Part shown: positions 41,602-53,740 of the stretch, piece by piece
Numbering within the stretch: the stretch's first letter is position 1
How the letters are laid out: every line of letters begins with the position of its first letter
Assembly: GCF_004791025.1 (NCBI RefSeq)
Contig: NZ_SRUO01000011.1
Location: forward strand, 62,001 to 126,000
Source of the DNA: Mesorhizobium sp. M4B.F.Ca.ET.203.01.1.1
GTDB lineage: Bacteria; Pseudomonadota; Alphaproteobacteria; Rhizobiales; Rhizobiaceae
Length of the DNA: 64,000 nucleotides
Direction of reading: 5' to 3'
Program-made: the position numbers and the translations under genes
Notes under the pieces: model-generated
Databases searched by the model: none
Seen by the model: the letters and a program-made list of their open reading frames with translations, nothing else
What the model was told of the DNA's origin: nothing

Positions 41602-42852
41602 ATGACCGGATATTTTTCCTCTCCCTTCCCGCGCCGGACATCGGTCGGCGTTTCCGTCGGCGGCGTGGTCGTCGGTGGCGGCGCGCCGGTCGTCGTGCAG
41701 TCGATGACCAACACCGACACCGCCGACATCGACCAGACCGTCGCCCAGGTCGCGGCGCTGCACCGCGCCGGCTCCGAGATCGTGCGCATCACCGTCGATC
41801 GCGACGAAAGTGCCGCCGCCGTGCCGGCCATCCGCGACCGGCTGGCGCGGCTCGGCATCAATGTGCCGCTGGTCGGCGATTTCCACTATATCGGCCACAA
41901 GCTGCTCGCCGATCATCCCGCCTGCGCCGAGGCGCTGGCCAAATACCGCATCAATCCCGGCAATGTCGGCTTCAAAGACAAGAAGGACAGGCAGTTCGCG
42001 GCGATCGTCGAAATGGCGATCAAATACGACAAGCCGGTGCGCATCGGCGTCAACTGGGGCTCGCTCGACCAGGAGCTGCTGACGCGACTGATGGACGAGA
42101 ACCAGACCCGGGGCTTTCCGCTGACCGCGCAGGAGGTGACGCGCGAGGCGATCGTGCAGTCGGCGATCCTGTCGGCCGAAATGGCCGAGGAGATCGGCCT
42201 TGGCCGCGACAAGATCATCCTGTCGGCCAAGGTCAGCGGCGTGCAGGACCTGATCGCCGTCTACGCCGAGCTTGCCACCCGCTCCAACCATGCGCTGCAT
42301 CTCGGCCTGACCGAGGCCGGCATGGGCACCAAGGGCATCGTTGCCTCGTCCGCCGCCATGGGCATCCTTCTGCAGCAAGGCATCGGCGACACCATCCGCA
42401 TCTCGCTGACGCCGGAGCCGAACGGCGACCGCACCCGCGAGGTGCAGGTGTCGCAGGAACTGCTGCAGACGATGGGCTTTCGCCAGTTCGTGCCGATCGT
42501 CGCGGCCTGCCCCGGCTGCGGCCGCACGACGTCCACCGTATTCCAGGAACTGGCCCAGAACATTCAGGCCGACCTGCGCAAGAACATGCCGGTGTGGCGC
42601 GAAAAGTATCCCGGCGTGGAAAACCTCAAGGTCGCGGTGATGGGCTGCATCGTCAACGGTCCGGGCGAATCCAAGCATGCCGATATCGGCATTTCGCTGC
42701 CCGGCACCGGCGAGACGCCGACGGCGCCGATATTCGTCGACGGCAAGAAGGCGGCGACCTTGCGCGGCCCGTCGATCGCCCAGGATTTCGAGAAGATGGT
42801 CGCCGACTATATCGAGCAGCGCTACGGACGCGGCAAGGCAGCGGCAGAGTAG
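41602..42852 (+). CDS. ispG: 4-hydroxy-3-methylbut-2-en-1-yl diphosphate synthase IspG
   Basis: [4Fe-4S] enzyme (416 aa) of the MEP isoprenoid pathway, cytoplasmic. [20 protein letters not shown] and [20 protein letters not shown] mark the TIM barrel. Cluster Cys are in [20 protein letters not shown] and [20 protein letters not shown]. The ATG at 41602 ([17 protein letters not shown]) was chosen since the family core starts there. A lytic transglycosylase follows after 5 bp, so they may share a transcript. Confidence 0.96.
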   Translation: MTGYFSSPFPRRTSVGVSVGGVVVGGGAPVVVQSMTNTDTADIDQTVAQVAALHRAGSEIVRITVDRDESAAAVPAIRDRLARLGINVPLVGDFHYIGHKLLADHPACAEALAKYRINPGNVGFKDKKDRQFAAIVEMAIKYDKPVRIGVNWGSLDQELLTRLMDENQTRGFPLTAQEVTREAIVQSAILSAEMAEEIGLGRDKIILSAKVSGVQDLIAVYAELATRSNHALHLGLTEAGMGTKGIVASSAAMGILLQQGIGDTIRISLTPEPNGDRTREVQVSQELLQTMGFRQFVPIVAACPGCGRTTSTVFQELAQNIQADLRKNMPVWREKYPGVENLKVAVMGCIVNGPGESKHADIGISLPGTGETPTAPIFVDGKKAATLRGPSIAQDFEKMVADYIEQRYGRGKAAAE

Positions 42853-42857
42853 ATCCG

Positions 42858-43712
42858 ATGCGGCGTTTCCTCAGGGCGACGCTGATCCTGTTGTGCGGGG
42901 CAGGCTGGGTGACCATCGCTCAAGCCGATCCGCCGCCGTCGGCCAAGCAGCGACTCATCGGCAAGGTCTGCAATCTGATCGAGGCGCATGCCGTCGGCAA
43001 CGGCCTGCCCAAGGACTTCTTCGCCCGGCTGATCTGGAAGGAAAGCCGCTTCGATCCCAATGCGGTGAGCCCCGTCGGCGCCGAGGGCATTGCCCAGTTC
43101 ATGCCGGGCACGGCCAAGATGCGGGGACTGGCCAACCCCTTCGACATCGAGCAGGCGATTCCCGCCTCCGCGAAATACCTCGCCGAGATGAAGGTCAGCT
43201 ATGGCAATCTCGGCCTTGCGGCCGCCGCCTACAATGCCGGCGAGAACCGTGTGTCGCGCTGGCTCGGCTCCGGCGGTTTCCTGCCGATGGAGACCGAGAG
43301 CTATGTCTTCGACGTCATGGGCGAGCCGGTCGACAAATTCTCGGATGGTTCCTATGCCGGCAATATCGAGCCGCTCGACGCCAAGGCAAGCTTCGCCGTC
43401 GCCTGCCGCAAGCTGCCGGTGATCATGTCGCAGACCGTTGCCATGGCCTCGATCAACGTGAAGCCCTGGGGCGTGCAGGTGGCCGGCAATTTCCGCCGCA
43501 GCGCCGCGGTCGGCCAATGGCTTAGGGTCAGGAGCCGTTTCCCGGCCCTGCTTTCCAACCACGATCCGGTGGTCAGCCGGGTGCGTACGCCGATCGGCCG
43601 GCGCGGCATCTACGCGGTCCGGATCGGCGCCGACAGCCGGGGCGAGGCGAATGGCATCTGCCAGAAACTGCACGGCGTCGGCGGCGCCTGCCTGGTGGTG
43701 CGCAACCGATAG
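42858..43712 (+). CDS. lytic murein transglycosylase (SLT type)
   Basis: A 284-aa exported muramidase-like enzyme. The signal is FLRATLILLCGAGWVTIAQA-D. The SLT domain has the catalytic Glu in LIWKESRFDPNAVSPVGAEG, then IAQFMPGTA and LGLAAAAYNAGENRVSRWLG. A C-terminal SPOR-like segment (GIYAVRIGADSRGEANGICQ) may bind denuded peptidoglycan. It is periplasmic or outer-membrane attached. Confidence 0.9.
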   Translation: MRRFLRATLILLCGAGWVTIAQADPPPSAKQRLIGKVCNLIEAHAVGNGLPKDFFARLIWKESRFDPNAVSPVGAEGIAQFMPGTAKMRGLANPFDIEQAIPASAKYLAEMKVSYGNLGLAAAAYNAGENRVSRWLGSGGFLPMETESYVFDVMGEPVDKFSDGSYAGNIEPLDAKASFAVACRKLPVIMSQTVAMASINVKPWGVQVAGNFRRSAAVGQWLRVRSRFPALLSNHDPVVSRVRTPIGRRGIYAVRIGADSRGEANGICQKLHGVGGACLVVRNR

Positions 43713-43791
43713 CCGGCCTTCAAAGAAGATATGAGACGCTAGCGGGAAGGAATTCGACGGGCGATCGTTGCGACCAGTTCCTCAACGGCGA

Positions 43792-46128
<2,337 letters not shown>

Positions 46129-46236
46129 GCGCAACCCCAACACATACGCATAATTTTAATTGTCGGGATTACGCTTGATTTACATTAAGATTTCGTTCGC
46201 GCGGCAGTCGCCGCGCAGTTTGCTGAGGACGTCAAA

Positions 46237-46763
46237 ATGCGGGCATTGCGCTTTTCGGCGATCGGCTTCGCTTCTGTGCTGCTGTCGACCTTCGCCTGGT
46301 GGGTCGCCGCCCCAAGTGGCGCGGCGGCAGCCACGACCACGAACCTCCATGAATTGTGCCGACAGGTGAAGAACGACGACACGATCCGCCCCTATTCGCA
46401 CGATCTCTACGACGGCACGGCCAAGGCTTTCAAAAAGCTGTTTCCGGACGCCAAAGCCGCGCCGCAGGAGTCCGAATTGCAGGCACAGGCCAGCTATCGC
46501 TGCATGAACGGCAAGGTGCTGGTCTGCTTCGTCGGCGCCACCTGCCTTGCGCCAGGATGAACGCCGCGCGCGACAATCCCGGCGCGGATGGATTCTGCAA
46601 CGCCAACCCGAATGACGACGTCGTGCCGGCCTTCGCGACCGGCCACGACGCCGTCTATTCCTACAAATGCCGGAACGGCAAGGCGGAGGTCACCGGCAAT
46701 CCGTGGCAGCTCGACAAGCGCGGTTTTGCCGCCAAGCTGTGGACCGTGCTTCCCGGCAACTGA
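46237..46763 (+). pseudogene. secreted hypothetical protein gene split by a frameshift
   Basis: The first frame (46237-46560, 107 aa) has a signal peptide (LRFSAIGFASVLLSTFAWWV, then AAPSGAAAA-T) and ends soon after YRCMNGKVLVCFVGA with a stop. A second frame (to 46763) carries on with MNAARDNPGADGFCNANPND, VVPAFATGHDAVYSYKCRNG and a full C-terminus ending LPGN. GTCGGCGCCACCTGCC at 46531-46546 would read VGANLPCARMNA if one A were added near 46540. A one-base deletion or sequencing error therefore best explains the split. The two halves have paired Cys and the same style. The family is not named. Confidence 0.75.
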
Positions 46764-46769
46764 AGCCGG

Positions 46770-47786
46770 CTAAACGGAAAGCATCACCTTGATCGCGCGG
46801 CGCTCGTCCATGGCGCGGTAGCCTTCGGCGACGTCCGCCAGCGGGAGCTGCAGGTCGAAGACCTTGCCGGGCTTGATCCTGCCCTTGAGCACGCGATCCA
46901 TCAGGTCGGGCAGGAAGCGGCGGACCGGCGCCGGGCCGCCGAGCATGCGCTTCTGGCCGAAGAACAGGCGCTGTCCGTCCAGGGAAACGTCATGCGGCAC
47001 GCCGACATAGCCGATGGTGCCGCCGGGTCGCGAGACGGCCAACGCCTGGTCGAAGGATTCGGCCGTGCCGACGCATTCCAGCACCGAGTCGGCGCCGACG
47101 CCTCTGGTAAGGTCCTTGATGCGCGCCACGCCTTCCTCGCCGCGCTCGGCCACGATGTCGGTGGCGCCGAACTCGCGTGCGAGTCTCTGGCGGCTTGCGT
47201 GGCGGCTCATGGCGATGATGCGCTCCGCGCCCATCTCCCTCGCCGCAAGAACGCCCATCAGGCCGACGGCGCCGTCACCGACCACGACCACGGTCGATCC
47301 TTGCCGCACCTCGGCCGCGTCGGCCGCATACCAGCCGGTGCCGAGCACGTCCGAGACGGCCAAGAGGTCAGGCACCAGTTCGGCCGGTGGAACCTCCGCG
47401 GTAGCCACCAGCGTGCCGTCGGCCTGCGCCACGCGGGCGTAAGGCGCTTGCGCGCCCGACATGAACTCGCGCTGCACGCAGGAAGACTGGAAGCCGAAGC
47501 GGCAATGCGGGCAGGTGTTGTCGGAGAGGCAGAACGAGCCGACGACGAACTGGCCGGGGCGGACGTTACGCACCTCTGCGCCGACCTCGACGACGATGCC
47601 GCAATATTCGTGGCCCATGTGCATCGGGCCGTCCACCGGCTGCAGCCCGCGATAGGGCCACAGATCCGAACCGCAGATGCAACTCGCCGACAGCTTGATA
47701 ATGGCGTCCGTCGGGTGAAGGATTTTCGGATCGGCGACCTCCTCGCAGCGGATGTCGCCGGGCTTGTGGAGAACGGTTGCGAGCAT
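46770..47786 (-). CDS. zinc-dependent alcohol dehydrogenase family protein
   Basis: A 338-aa MDR enzyme. The catalytic zinc Cys is in ASCICGSDLWPYRG and the His-Glu in MHMGHEYCGIVVEVGAEV. Structural zinc Cys are in DNTCPHCRFGFQSSCVQ. The NAD(P) site is VVVVGDGAVGLMGVLAAREM. ATG 47786 was chosen since the family N-terminus (MLATVLHKPGDIRCEEV) starts there. It is 25 bp after the cupin gene, and the LysR gene is divergent from the pair. Confidence 0.9.
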   Translation of the reverse strand: MLATVLHKPGDIRCEEVADPKILHPTDAIIKLSASCICGSDLWPYRGLQPVDGPMHMGHEYCGIVVEVGAEVRNVRPGQFVVGSFCLSDNTCPHCRFGFQSSCVQREFMSGAQAPYARVAQADGTLVATAEVPPAELVPDLLAVSDVLGTGWYAADAAEVRQGSTVVVVGDGAVGLMGVLAAREMGAERIIAMSRHASRQRLAREFGATDIVAERGEEGVARIKDLTRGVGADSVLECVGTAESFDQALAVSRPGGTIGYVGVPHDVSLDGQRLFFGQKRMLGGPAPVRRFLPDLMDRVLKGRIKPGKVFDLQLPLADVAEGYRAMDERRAIKVMLSV

Positions 47787-47811
47787 TTTTCTTCCTTTCG
47801 TTCGATCGGGA

Positions 47812-48207
47812 TCAGGCGCCGTAATCGGCGTCGCTGACATGTTCCAGCCAGTCCACGGTCTTGCCGTCCCTGGGCTCCTGGACCGCGATGTGGACCATCG
47901 CGGTGTTGGGCGACGCGCCGTGCCAGTGTTTTTCGTCGGGCGCGAACCAGACGACATCGCCCGGCCGGATCTCTTCGACCGGACCGCCTTCGCGCTGCAC
48001 ACGGCCGAAGCCGGAGACGACGATCAGCGTCTGTCCCAGCGGATGCGTGTGCCATGCGGTGCGGGCGCCCGGCTCGAAGGTCACCTGAGCGCCCTGCACC
48101 CGCGCGGCATCGAAGGGATTGAAGAGCGAATCGATACGGACCGTGCCGGTGAACCAGTCCGAGGGGCCGTTGGCGGAGGGTCTCGTGCCGGCGCGAATAA
48201 TGTCCAT
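47812..48207 (-). CDS. cupin domain protein
   Basis: A 131-aa single-domain cupin. Metal-site pattern: [20 protein letters not shown] and [20 protein letters not shown] (His-x-His and the later His). Often in operons with dehydrogenases and LysR. The ATG at 48207 ([19 protein letters not shown]) starts the protein; the longer frame runs into the promoter region. It is the first gene of the unit with the alcohol dehydrogenase. Confidence 0.9.
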   Translation of the reverse strand: MDIIRAGTRPSANGPSDWFTGTVRIDSLFNPFDAARVQGAQVTFEPGARTAWHTHPLGQTLIVVSGFGRVQREGGPVEEIRPGDVVWFAPDEKHWHGASPNTAMVHIAVQEPRDGKTVDWLEHVSDADYGA

Positions 48208-48412
48208 GGTGATCTCTCGTCTGATGCGTTCAATGTGGGCGGCCGCAGGGCGGTTGAGGGATCTTCGACCCAGTCGGCCGAGCCCGACCGGCGCGCCGGA
48301 GAGCCTCCTGCGCCGACTTGCGGGGAACATATTGCGGTCGACCTCGTTCGAATAGGCGATATAATCCGCATGGACTTATCGAGATCTGATATAAATCTGG
48401 TACAAGGAAGCG

Positions 48413-49306
48413 ATGCAGCGCGACGGCATGAAGGATCTGCTCTGGTTCGTGGCGGTTGCGCGCGAGCGCAGCTTCACCAGGGCGGCGGCGAAGCTCGGAA
48501 CCTCGCAGTCGACGCTCAGCCACACGATCAAGGAGCTGGAAGCGCGGCTGGGTGTTCGGCTGCTGACGCGCACGACGCGAAGCGTCGCGCCGACCGATGC
48601 GGGCGAGCGGCTCTACCAGTCGCTCGTGCCGCGTTTCGAAGAGATCGAAGCTGACCTCGCAAGCCTGGTGGCCTTTCGCGACAAGCCGTCGGGAACGGTC
48701 CGCATCACGCTCTCCGACCATGCGCTGCAGTCGACCGTCTGGCCAAAGCTCGAGCCGATGCTGCGCGACTATCCCGACCTCAATGTCGAGCTCTATAGCG
48801 ACAACGGCATGCGCAACATCGTCGAGGAGCGCTTCGATGCCGGCGTGCGGCTCGGCGAGAGCATCGACAAGGACATGATCGCGGTGCGGATCGGCCCGGA
48901 CTGGCGGCTGGTGGCCGTCGCCTCGCCAGACTATTTCGCTCGCCGCCCGGTGCCCAGGACGCCGCAGGATCTGGTCGCGCACGACTGCATCAACCTGCGG
49001 CTGACGACGTTCGGGGGCCTCTATACGTGGGAATTCGCCAAGGACGGCCGCGACCTCAGGGTCCGGGTGGAGGGCCAACTCACCTTCAACTCGACCATCC
49101 CGATGGTCGACGCCGCGATCAGCGGCTCAGGCATCGCCTATGTGCCGGAAAGCCTTGTCAGCCGCCACATCGCCGAGGGACGGCTGACGCTGGTGCTCGG
49201 CGACTGGAGCCCGCCCTTCGCCGGCTATCATCTCTACTATCCGAGTCGGCGGCAGCTCTCGCCGGCATTGGCGGTGATCGTCGAGGCGCTGCGGCACCGG
49301 AGCTGA
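48413..49306 (+). CDS. LysR family transcriptional regulator
   Basis: A 297-aa LysR regulator (ATG 48413; ATG 48428 possible). The N-terminal HTH is MKDLLWFVAVARERSFTRAA, then KLGTSQSTLSHTIKELEARL. It is divergent from the cupin/alcohol dehydrogenase unit across 205 bp. Effector unknown; the domain resembles LysR regulators of dehydrogenase genes. Confidence 0.93.
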   Translation: MQRDGMKDLLWFVAVARERSFTRAAAKLGTSQSTLSHTIKELEARLGVRLLTRTTRSVAPTDAGERLYQSLVPRFEEIEADLASLVAFRDKPSGTVRITLSDHALQSTVWPKLEPMLRDYPDLNVELYSDNGMRNIVEERFDAGVRLGESIDKDMIAVRIGPDWRLVAVASPDYFARRPVPRTPQDLVAHDCINLRLTTFGGLYTWEFAKDGRDLRVRVEGQLTFNSTIPMVDAAISGSGIAYVPESLVSRHIAEGRLTLVLGDWSPPFAGYHLYYPSRRQLSPALAVIVEALRHRS

Positions 49307-49377
49307 GGGGCAGGAGCGCTTGTTGGCCAAATCAGCCGCTGCCCGCCGTCGATGGTCTCGCCGGTCATGAACTCGCG
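49307..49377 (-). pseudogene. remnant of a short-chain dehydrogenase C-terminus
   Basis: On the minus strand this reads REFMTGETIDGGQRLIWPTS, a typical SDR C-terminal motif (FMTGxTIDGG). It runs past the edge of the LysR gene and has no intact upstream part. The next 165 bases upstream contain a related-looking but out-of-frame stretch. A decayed gene fragment is the best reading. The rest of the 410-bp gap to 49716 shows nothing I can name. Confidence 0.4.
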
Positions 49378-49716
49378 CGGTCGACCCTTTCGGGTCATTG
49401 CCGCTCAGATCCGCGAGCGCACTTCGCCAGGGGACAGGCCGGCGAGGGTCTCCGCCGGTCAGCCGTCGCGGGTCGCCATCAATGCAGAGGCGATCCGCCA
49501 AGGTGCGCGCGTTTCGGGACTGGCTGTTAGCGAGATAGCGCCGTAGCGGGAGCGGGGCCGCGGCGATCGGCAGGATATCCGGCCGGAATTGTCGCATATG
49601 TCTCGGGCCGCGCTTTTGTTTGCGATTGCACCGCATCCGTGCAAGATTCACACCATGCCGGGAACGCAGACGGTCCCCGCTGGGTGATCCCCGGCCATGC
49701 ATTTTTGACGGGCGAC

Positions 49717-52700
49717 ATGGCCAAAGAACCAAGCAAGAAGCCAGGCAGTTCGGGAAGCGGCACGCGGGCAAACCGAACGCACGCCGCCGAGGAAGACGGC
49801 ATTGAACGCCGCCCGAACGACGCGATTCCCGTCGTCGGGATCGGCGCCTCGGCAGGCGGCATCGAGGCGCTGGGCAGCTTCTTCGATGCCATGTCGGCCG
49901 ACAGTGGTTGCGCCTTCGTCGTGGTGCTGCATCTCGACCCAAAGCGCGAAAGCGAGATGGCCCGGATTTTGAGCGGCCGCACCAGGATGCCGGTGGTGCA
50001 GGTCGAGGACGGCATGGCGATCGCCCCCGACCATGTCTATGTGATCGCCCCCGATACCGACCTCAAACTGGTGAAGGGCGGTTTGAAGGTATCGAAGCCG
50101 TCGCAGCCTCGCGGCCAGCGGCATCCGGTCGATGTCTTGTTTGCCTCGATCGCCACCGAGCAGCGCGAGCGTTCGGTGGCGATCGTGCTTTCCGGCACCG
50201 GCAGCAATGGCACGGAAGGATTGAAGGAGATCCGGGCCGAAGGCGGCATGAGCCTGGTCCAGGCGCCGGAGACGGCCAAGTTCGACGGCATGCCACGCAG
50301 CGCGATCGCCGCCGGCCTTGCCGACCACGTGCTGGCCCCGGAAAAGATGCCGGCGACGCTGCTCGCCTATGTCCATCATGGCTATGTCTCCGCCCCGGCC
50401 GAGGTCGAGCCGGTCGTCCCGAGGGGCGAAGCAACGATCGAGGACGTTCTGGAGATCCTGCGCGCCCGCGACGGACACGATTTCAGCAGCTACAAGCGCA
50501 ACACGCTCAGGCGGCGCGTCCATCGTCGCATGGGACTGCGGAACATCGAGAAACTTGCCGATTACCTCGACGACCTGCGAACCAGTTCGGAAGAGGTGAC
50601 CATGGTGGTCGCCGATCTGATGATCAGCGTCACCGGCTTCTTCCGCGACGCCGAGGCATGGAAGGCGCTGGGCGAGCTGGTGATCGCGCCTCTCGTAGCT
50701 GAGCGGGCGAGTGGCGAGTCGGTGCGTGTCTGGGTGCCCGCCTGCGCTACGGGCGAGGAAGCCTATTCGGTAGCCATGCTGATTGCCGAGCATGCGGAAG
50801 CCGCCGGCAAGCGCTTCGACCTGAAGGTGTTCGCCACGGACGCCCAGGAAGGCAATTTGCGCAAGGCGCGCGACGGCATCTACCCGACGGCGGCGCTGGC
50901 GGGTTTTCCGCCAGAGCGGGTCCGCCGCTTCTTCGAAAGGCTCGAAGGGTCCTTTCAGGTCAGCAAGGACCTTCGCGACATGGTGGTGTTCGCCGCGCAG
51001 AACCTGCTGCGCGATCCGCCGTTCTCGCGATTGGACATCATTTCGTGCCGCAATTTCCTGATTTACCTGGAACCGGAGGCGCAGCAACGCGTCCTCGGCC
51101 AGTTTCATTTCGCCTTGCGTCCCGATGGGCACCTGTTTCTCGGCAATGCCGAGACAATCGGGCGGCATGACGATCTGTTCGAAACAGTTTCGAAGAAGTG
51201 GCGGATATACCGCCGGCTCGGGCCTACGCGGCACGACCTCATCGACTATCGGCTGCCGCGCGGAGCGATCGGAACCGGCGCAGGGGCCGCCGCGCCGCCG
51301 CCCATGCCAGCGGAAAATGCCTCCGCACCTGTCGTCGACATTGCGCGCCGCGCCTTGCTGGAACGCTACGCTCCGGCCTCGGTGCTGATCGACCAGAAGG
51401 GGCGTGTCGTCTACTTCCACGGAACGACGCGCGACTATCTGGAACAGCCATCCGGGGAGCCGACCAGGGACATTCTGGCCATGGCGCGGGACGGGCTGGC
51501 GATCAACCTTCGCAGCGCGATACGCGACGCCTTGAAGAGCGACAAGAGCGTCACCGTCCAGGGCCGCCTGCACAGGAGCGGGTCGACGGATGTCGCCATG
51601 ACAGTGGTGCCGCTGGCGGCTCAACCGCATGGCGGCAGATTCGCCCTGGTGAGCTTCGAGCCGGCTGCGCCAGCTGGCGAGTCCAGGCAGCCGCCCGTTC
51701 GCGAAGATGCCAGCGAAACATCCTCCGGCGAGCGCGCGCTCCAGGAGGAGCTGGTTTCGATGCGCGCCGAGTTGCGCAACACCATCGAACATCTGGAGAC
51801 CGCCAACGAGGAATTGAAGGCCTCGAACGAGGAAGCGACCTCGATGAACGAGGAGCTTCAGTCCACCAACGAAGAACTGGAAACCTCCAAGGAGGAGCTG
51901 CAGTCCTTCAACGAGGAACTGAACACCGTCAACAGCCAGCTCCAGCACAAGATCGCGGAGCTGGAGCGCAGTTCGAACGACCTCAACAATCTGCTGGCAG
52001 GGTCGGAGACGGCGACGTTGTTCCTCGACAACAAGCTGGCGATCAACTGGTTCGCGCCGGCGACAAAGGAACTTTTCGATCTGGTGACATCGGACGTCGG
52101 CCGGCCGATCGCCCACTTCGCCCGGAAATTCTCCGACGACAAGCTTTTGTCGGACGCCGAGACGGTGCTGAGGAAACTCACCACCATCGAGGCCGAGGTC
52201 CCGAGCGATGCGGGGCGCTGGTATCTGCGGCGCATGCTTCCCTACCGGACGCGCGACAATCACATCGCCGGCGTCGTGATCACCTTCAACGACATCACCG
52301 AACGCAGGGCAGCCGCCGAGGCGGTCAACGAGGCGAGGATCTATGCCGAGGCGATCGTCGGCACGGTGCGGCAGCCCTTGCTGGTCCTGAACGCCGAACT
52401 TCACGTCCAGTCGGCCAATGCGGCTTTCTATGAGCTGTTCAGGGTTGCGGCGAAGGACACCCTAGGCAGCCTGCTGTACGGTCTCGGCAATGGACAATGG
52501 GACATCCCCGCGCTGCGAACGCTTCTCGACGAGGTGCTGTCGAAAAATCAGGAGGTGACTGACTACGAGGTAGAGCATGAATTTCGCGATATCGGGCGGC
52601 GCTCCATGCTGCTCAATGCCCGCAAACTGTCCCAGGCAGCCGGACGCGAGGAGCTTATCCTGCTCGCCATCGAGGACATTACCGAGCGCAGGCAGTCGGA

Positions 52701-53352
52701 AAGACATCGCAAAACGCTCATGTCCGAACTCAACCACCGCGTCAAAAATACGCTGGCGGTGGTCCAGTCCATCGCTTCCCAGACCCTCGGCCACGCCTCG
52801 ACGCTGGACGAAGCGCGGGAAGCGTTCGGCGCGCGGCTCATCAATCTCGCAAACGCGCAGAACATCTTGACGCGCGAAAACTGGCAGAGCGCGGATCTCG
52901 GCGACATCGTCTCCGATACGGTCAAGCCGCATGCGGGCGGAGAAAACCGCTTCCGGATCGAAGGTCCCCCCGTCCGGCTGGCGCCAGGCGCGGCGCTTGC
53001 AGTCTCCATGGCACTGCACGAACTCACCACCAACGCCGCCAAGTACGGCGCATTGTCGTCCGAGGAAGGCGATGTCGTGATCGTGTGGCAGGTAGAAGGC
53101 GAGAATGCCGATCGCCGGCTCGTCCTGCATTGGCAAGAGAGCGGCGGCCCTCCGGTTGCCAAACCGAAGAACAAGGGCTTCGGTTCGCGCCTGATAGAAC
53201 GCGCCCTGGCGTCGGAACTCGGCGGCGAAGTGCGCGTTGACTACGCGTCGACTGGAATTGTGTGTACAATGATTGCCCCGCTACCCGCCGGGCAGATGCT
53301 TGGAGCACAGGGTGACCGGGCAGGCGAAACGGGTTCTGATTCTCGAGGATGA
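49717..53352 (+). CDS. CheB-CheR-PAS-HWE histidine kinase fusion
   Basis: A 1211-aa soluble signalling protein. In order: methylesterase-like CheB (Ser in GIGASAGGIEALGSFF, His in VVVLHLDPKRE), CheR methyltransferase (NTLRRRVHRRMGLRN, then VWVPACATGEEAYSVAMLIA for SAM), a PAS-like part, a Glu-rich coiled coil (about residues 690-770), further PAS segments ending in FNDITERRAAAE and EDITERRQSERH, and an HWE kinase (LMSELNHRVKNTLAVVQSIA). The CheB position normally Asp in SGTGSDG is Asn here (SGTGSNGTEG). There is no receiver at the N-terminus. ATG 49717 was chosen as the frame before it lacks a motif. The response regulator overlaps its end. Confidence 0.9.
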   Translation: MAKEPSKKPGSSGSGTRANRTHAAEEDGIERRPNDAIPVVGIGASAGGIEALGSFFDAMSADSGCAFVVVLHLDPKRESEMARILSGRTRMPVVQVEDGMAIAPDHVYVIAPDTDLKLVKGGLKVSKPSQPRGQRHPVDVLFASIATEQRERSVAIVLSGTGSNGTEGLKEIRAEGGMSLVQAPETAKFDGMPRSAIAAGLADHVLAPEKMPATLLAYVHHGYVSAPAEVEPVVPRGEATIEDVLEILRARDGHDFSSYKRNTLRRRVHRRMGLRNIEKLADYLDDLRTSSEEVTMVVADLMISVTGFFRDAEAWKALGELVIAPLVAERASGESVRVWVPACATGEEAYSVAMLIAEHAEAAGKRFDLKVFATDAQEGNLRKARDGIYPTAALAGFPPERVRRFFERLEGSFQVSKDLRDMVVFAAQNLLRDPPFSRLDIISCRNFLIYLEPEAQQRVLGQFHFALRPDGHLFLGNAETIGRHDDLFETVSKKWRIYRRLGPTRHDLIDYRLPRGAIGTGAGAAAPPPMPAENASAPVVDIARRALLERYAPASVLIDQKGRVVYFHGTTRDYLEQPSGEPTRDILAMARDGLAINLRSAIRDALKSDKSVTVQGRLHRSGSTDVAMTVVPLAAQPHGGRFALVSFEPAAPAGESRQPPVREDASETSSGERALQEELVSMRAELRNTIEHLETANEELKASNEEATSMNEELQSTNEELETSKEELQSFNEELNTVNSQLQHKIAELERSSNDLNNLLAGSETATLFLDNKLAINWFAPATKELFDLVTSDVGRPIAHFARKFSDDKLLSDAETVLRKLTTIEAEVPSDAGRWYLRRMLPYRTRDNHIAGVVITFNDITERRAAAEAVNEARIYAEAIVGTVRQPLLVLNAELHVQSANAAFYELFRVAAKDTLGSLLYGLGNGQWDIPALRTLLDEVLSKNQEVTDYEVEHEFRDIGRRSMLLNARKLSQAAGREELILLAIEDITERRQSERHRKTLMSELNHRVKNTLAVVQSIASQTLGHASTLDEAREAFGARLINLANAQNILTRENWQSADLGDIVSDTVKPHAGGENRFRIEGPPVRLAPGAALAVSMALHELTTNAAKYGALSSEEGDVVIVWQVEGENADRRLVLHWQESGGPPVAKPKNKGFGSRLIERALASELGGEVRVDYASTGIVCTMIAPLPAGQMLGAQGDRAGETGSDSRG

Positions 53353-53698
53353 ATTCCTCGTCGCCATGCTTTTGGAAGATCTTCTGCTCGAAATGGGACA
53401 CCAGGTGGTAGGATCGCTTGCCCAGGTGGGCGAGGCCATGACGTTCGCCGACCAGGCGGATATCGACCTGGCCATCCTCGACATAAACCTCGCCGGCACA
53501 AAGTCGTTTCCCGTGGCTGAAGTCCTGCGTCGGCGCGGCATCCCGTTCGTGTTCGCCACCGGCTACGGCTCCGACGGACTGACGGGCGATTTCGAAAACG
53601 AACTCACGCTCCAGAAGCCATACGACCCTGACGAGCTGATGCGGACGATCGAGGAAGCGTCAGCGCGGGCCGGACACCGGCAACACATCGAACCCTAG
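53312..53698 (+). CDS. single-domain response regulator
   Basis: A 128-aa receiver. Acidic pair in VLILEDEFLVAMLLEDLLLE, phospho-Asp in LAILDINLAGTKSFPVAEVL, Thr/Lys sites in FVFATGYGSDG and TLQKPYDPDEL. It has no output domain, as usual for HWE-kinase partners. The GTG start at 53312 follows TTGGAGCACAGG and overlaps the kinase gene by 41 bases, so they are cotranslated. A partner of the upstream fusion kinase. Confidence 0.9.
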   Translation: MTGQAKRVLILEDEFLVAMLLEDLLLEMGHQVVGSLAQVGEAMTFADQADIDLAILDINLAGTKSFPVAEVLRRRGIPFVFATGYGSDGLTGDFENELTLQKPYDPDELMRTIEEASARAGHRQHIEP

Positions 53699-53740
53699 GG
53701 CCGTTCACCGTTTCACGGAAACGGCCGGCCAGTTGCCAGG

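Noticed and set aside
49648-52404. 918-codon leftward frame over the CheB-CheR kinase
   Set aside because: Shadow frame without domains; the plus-strand protein has all signalling motifs.
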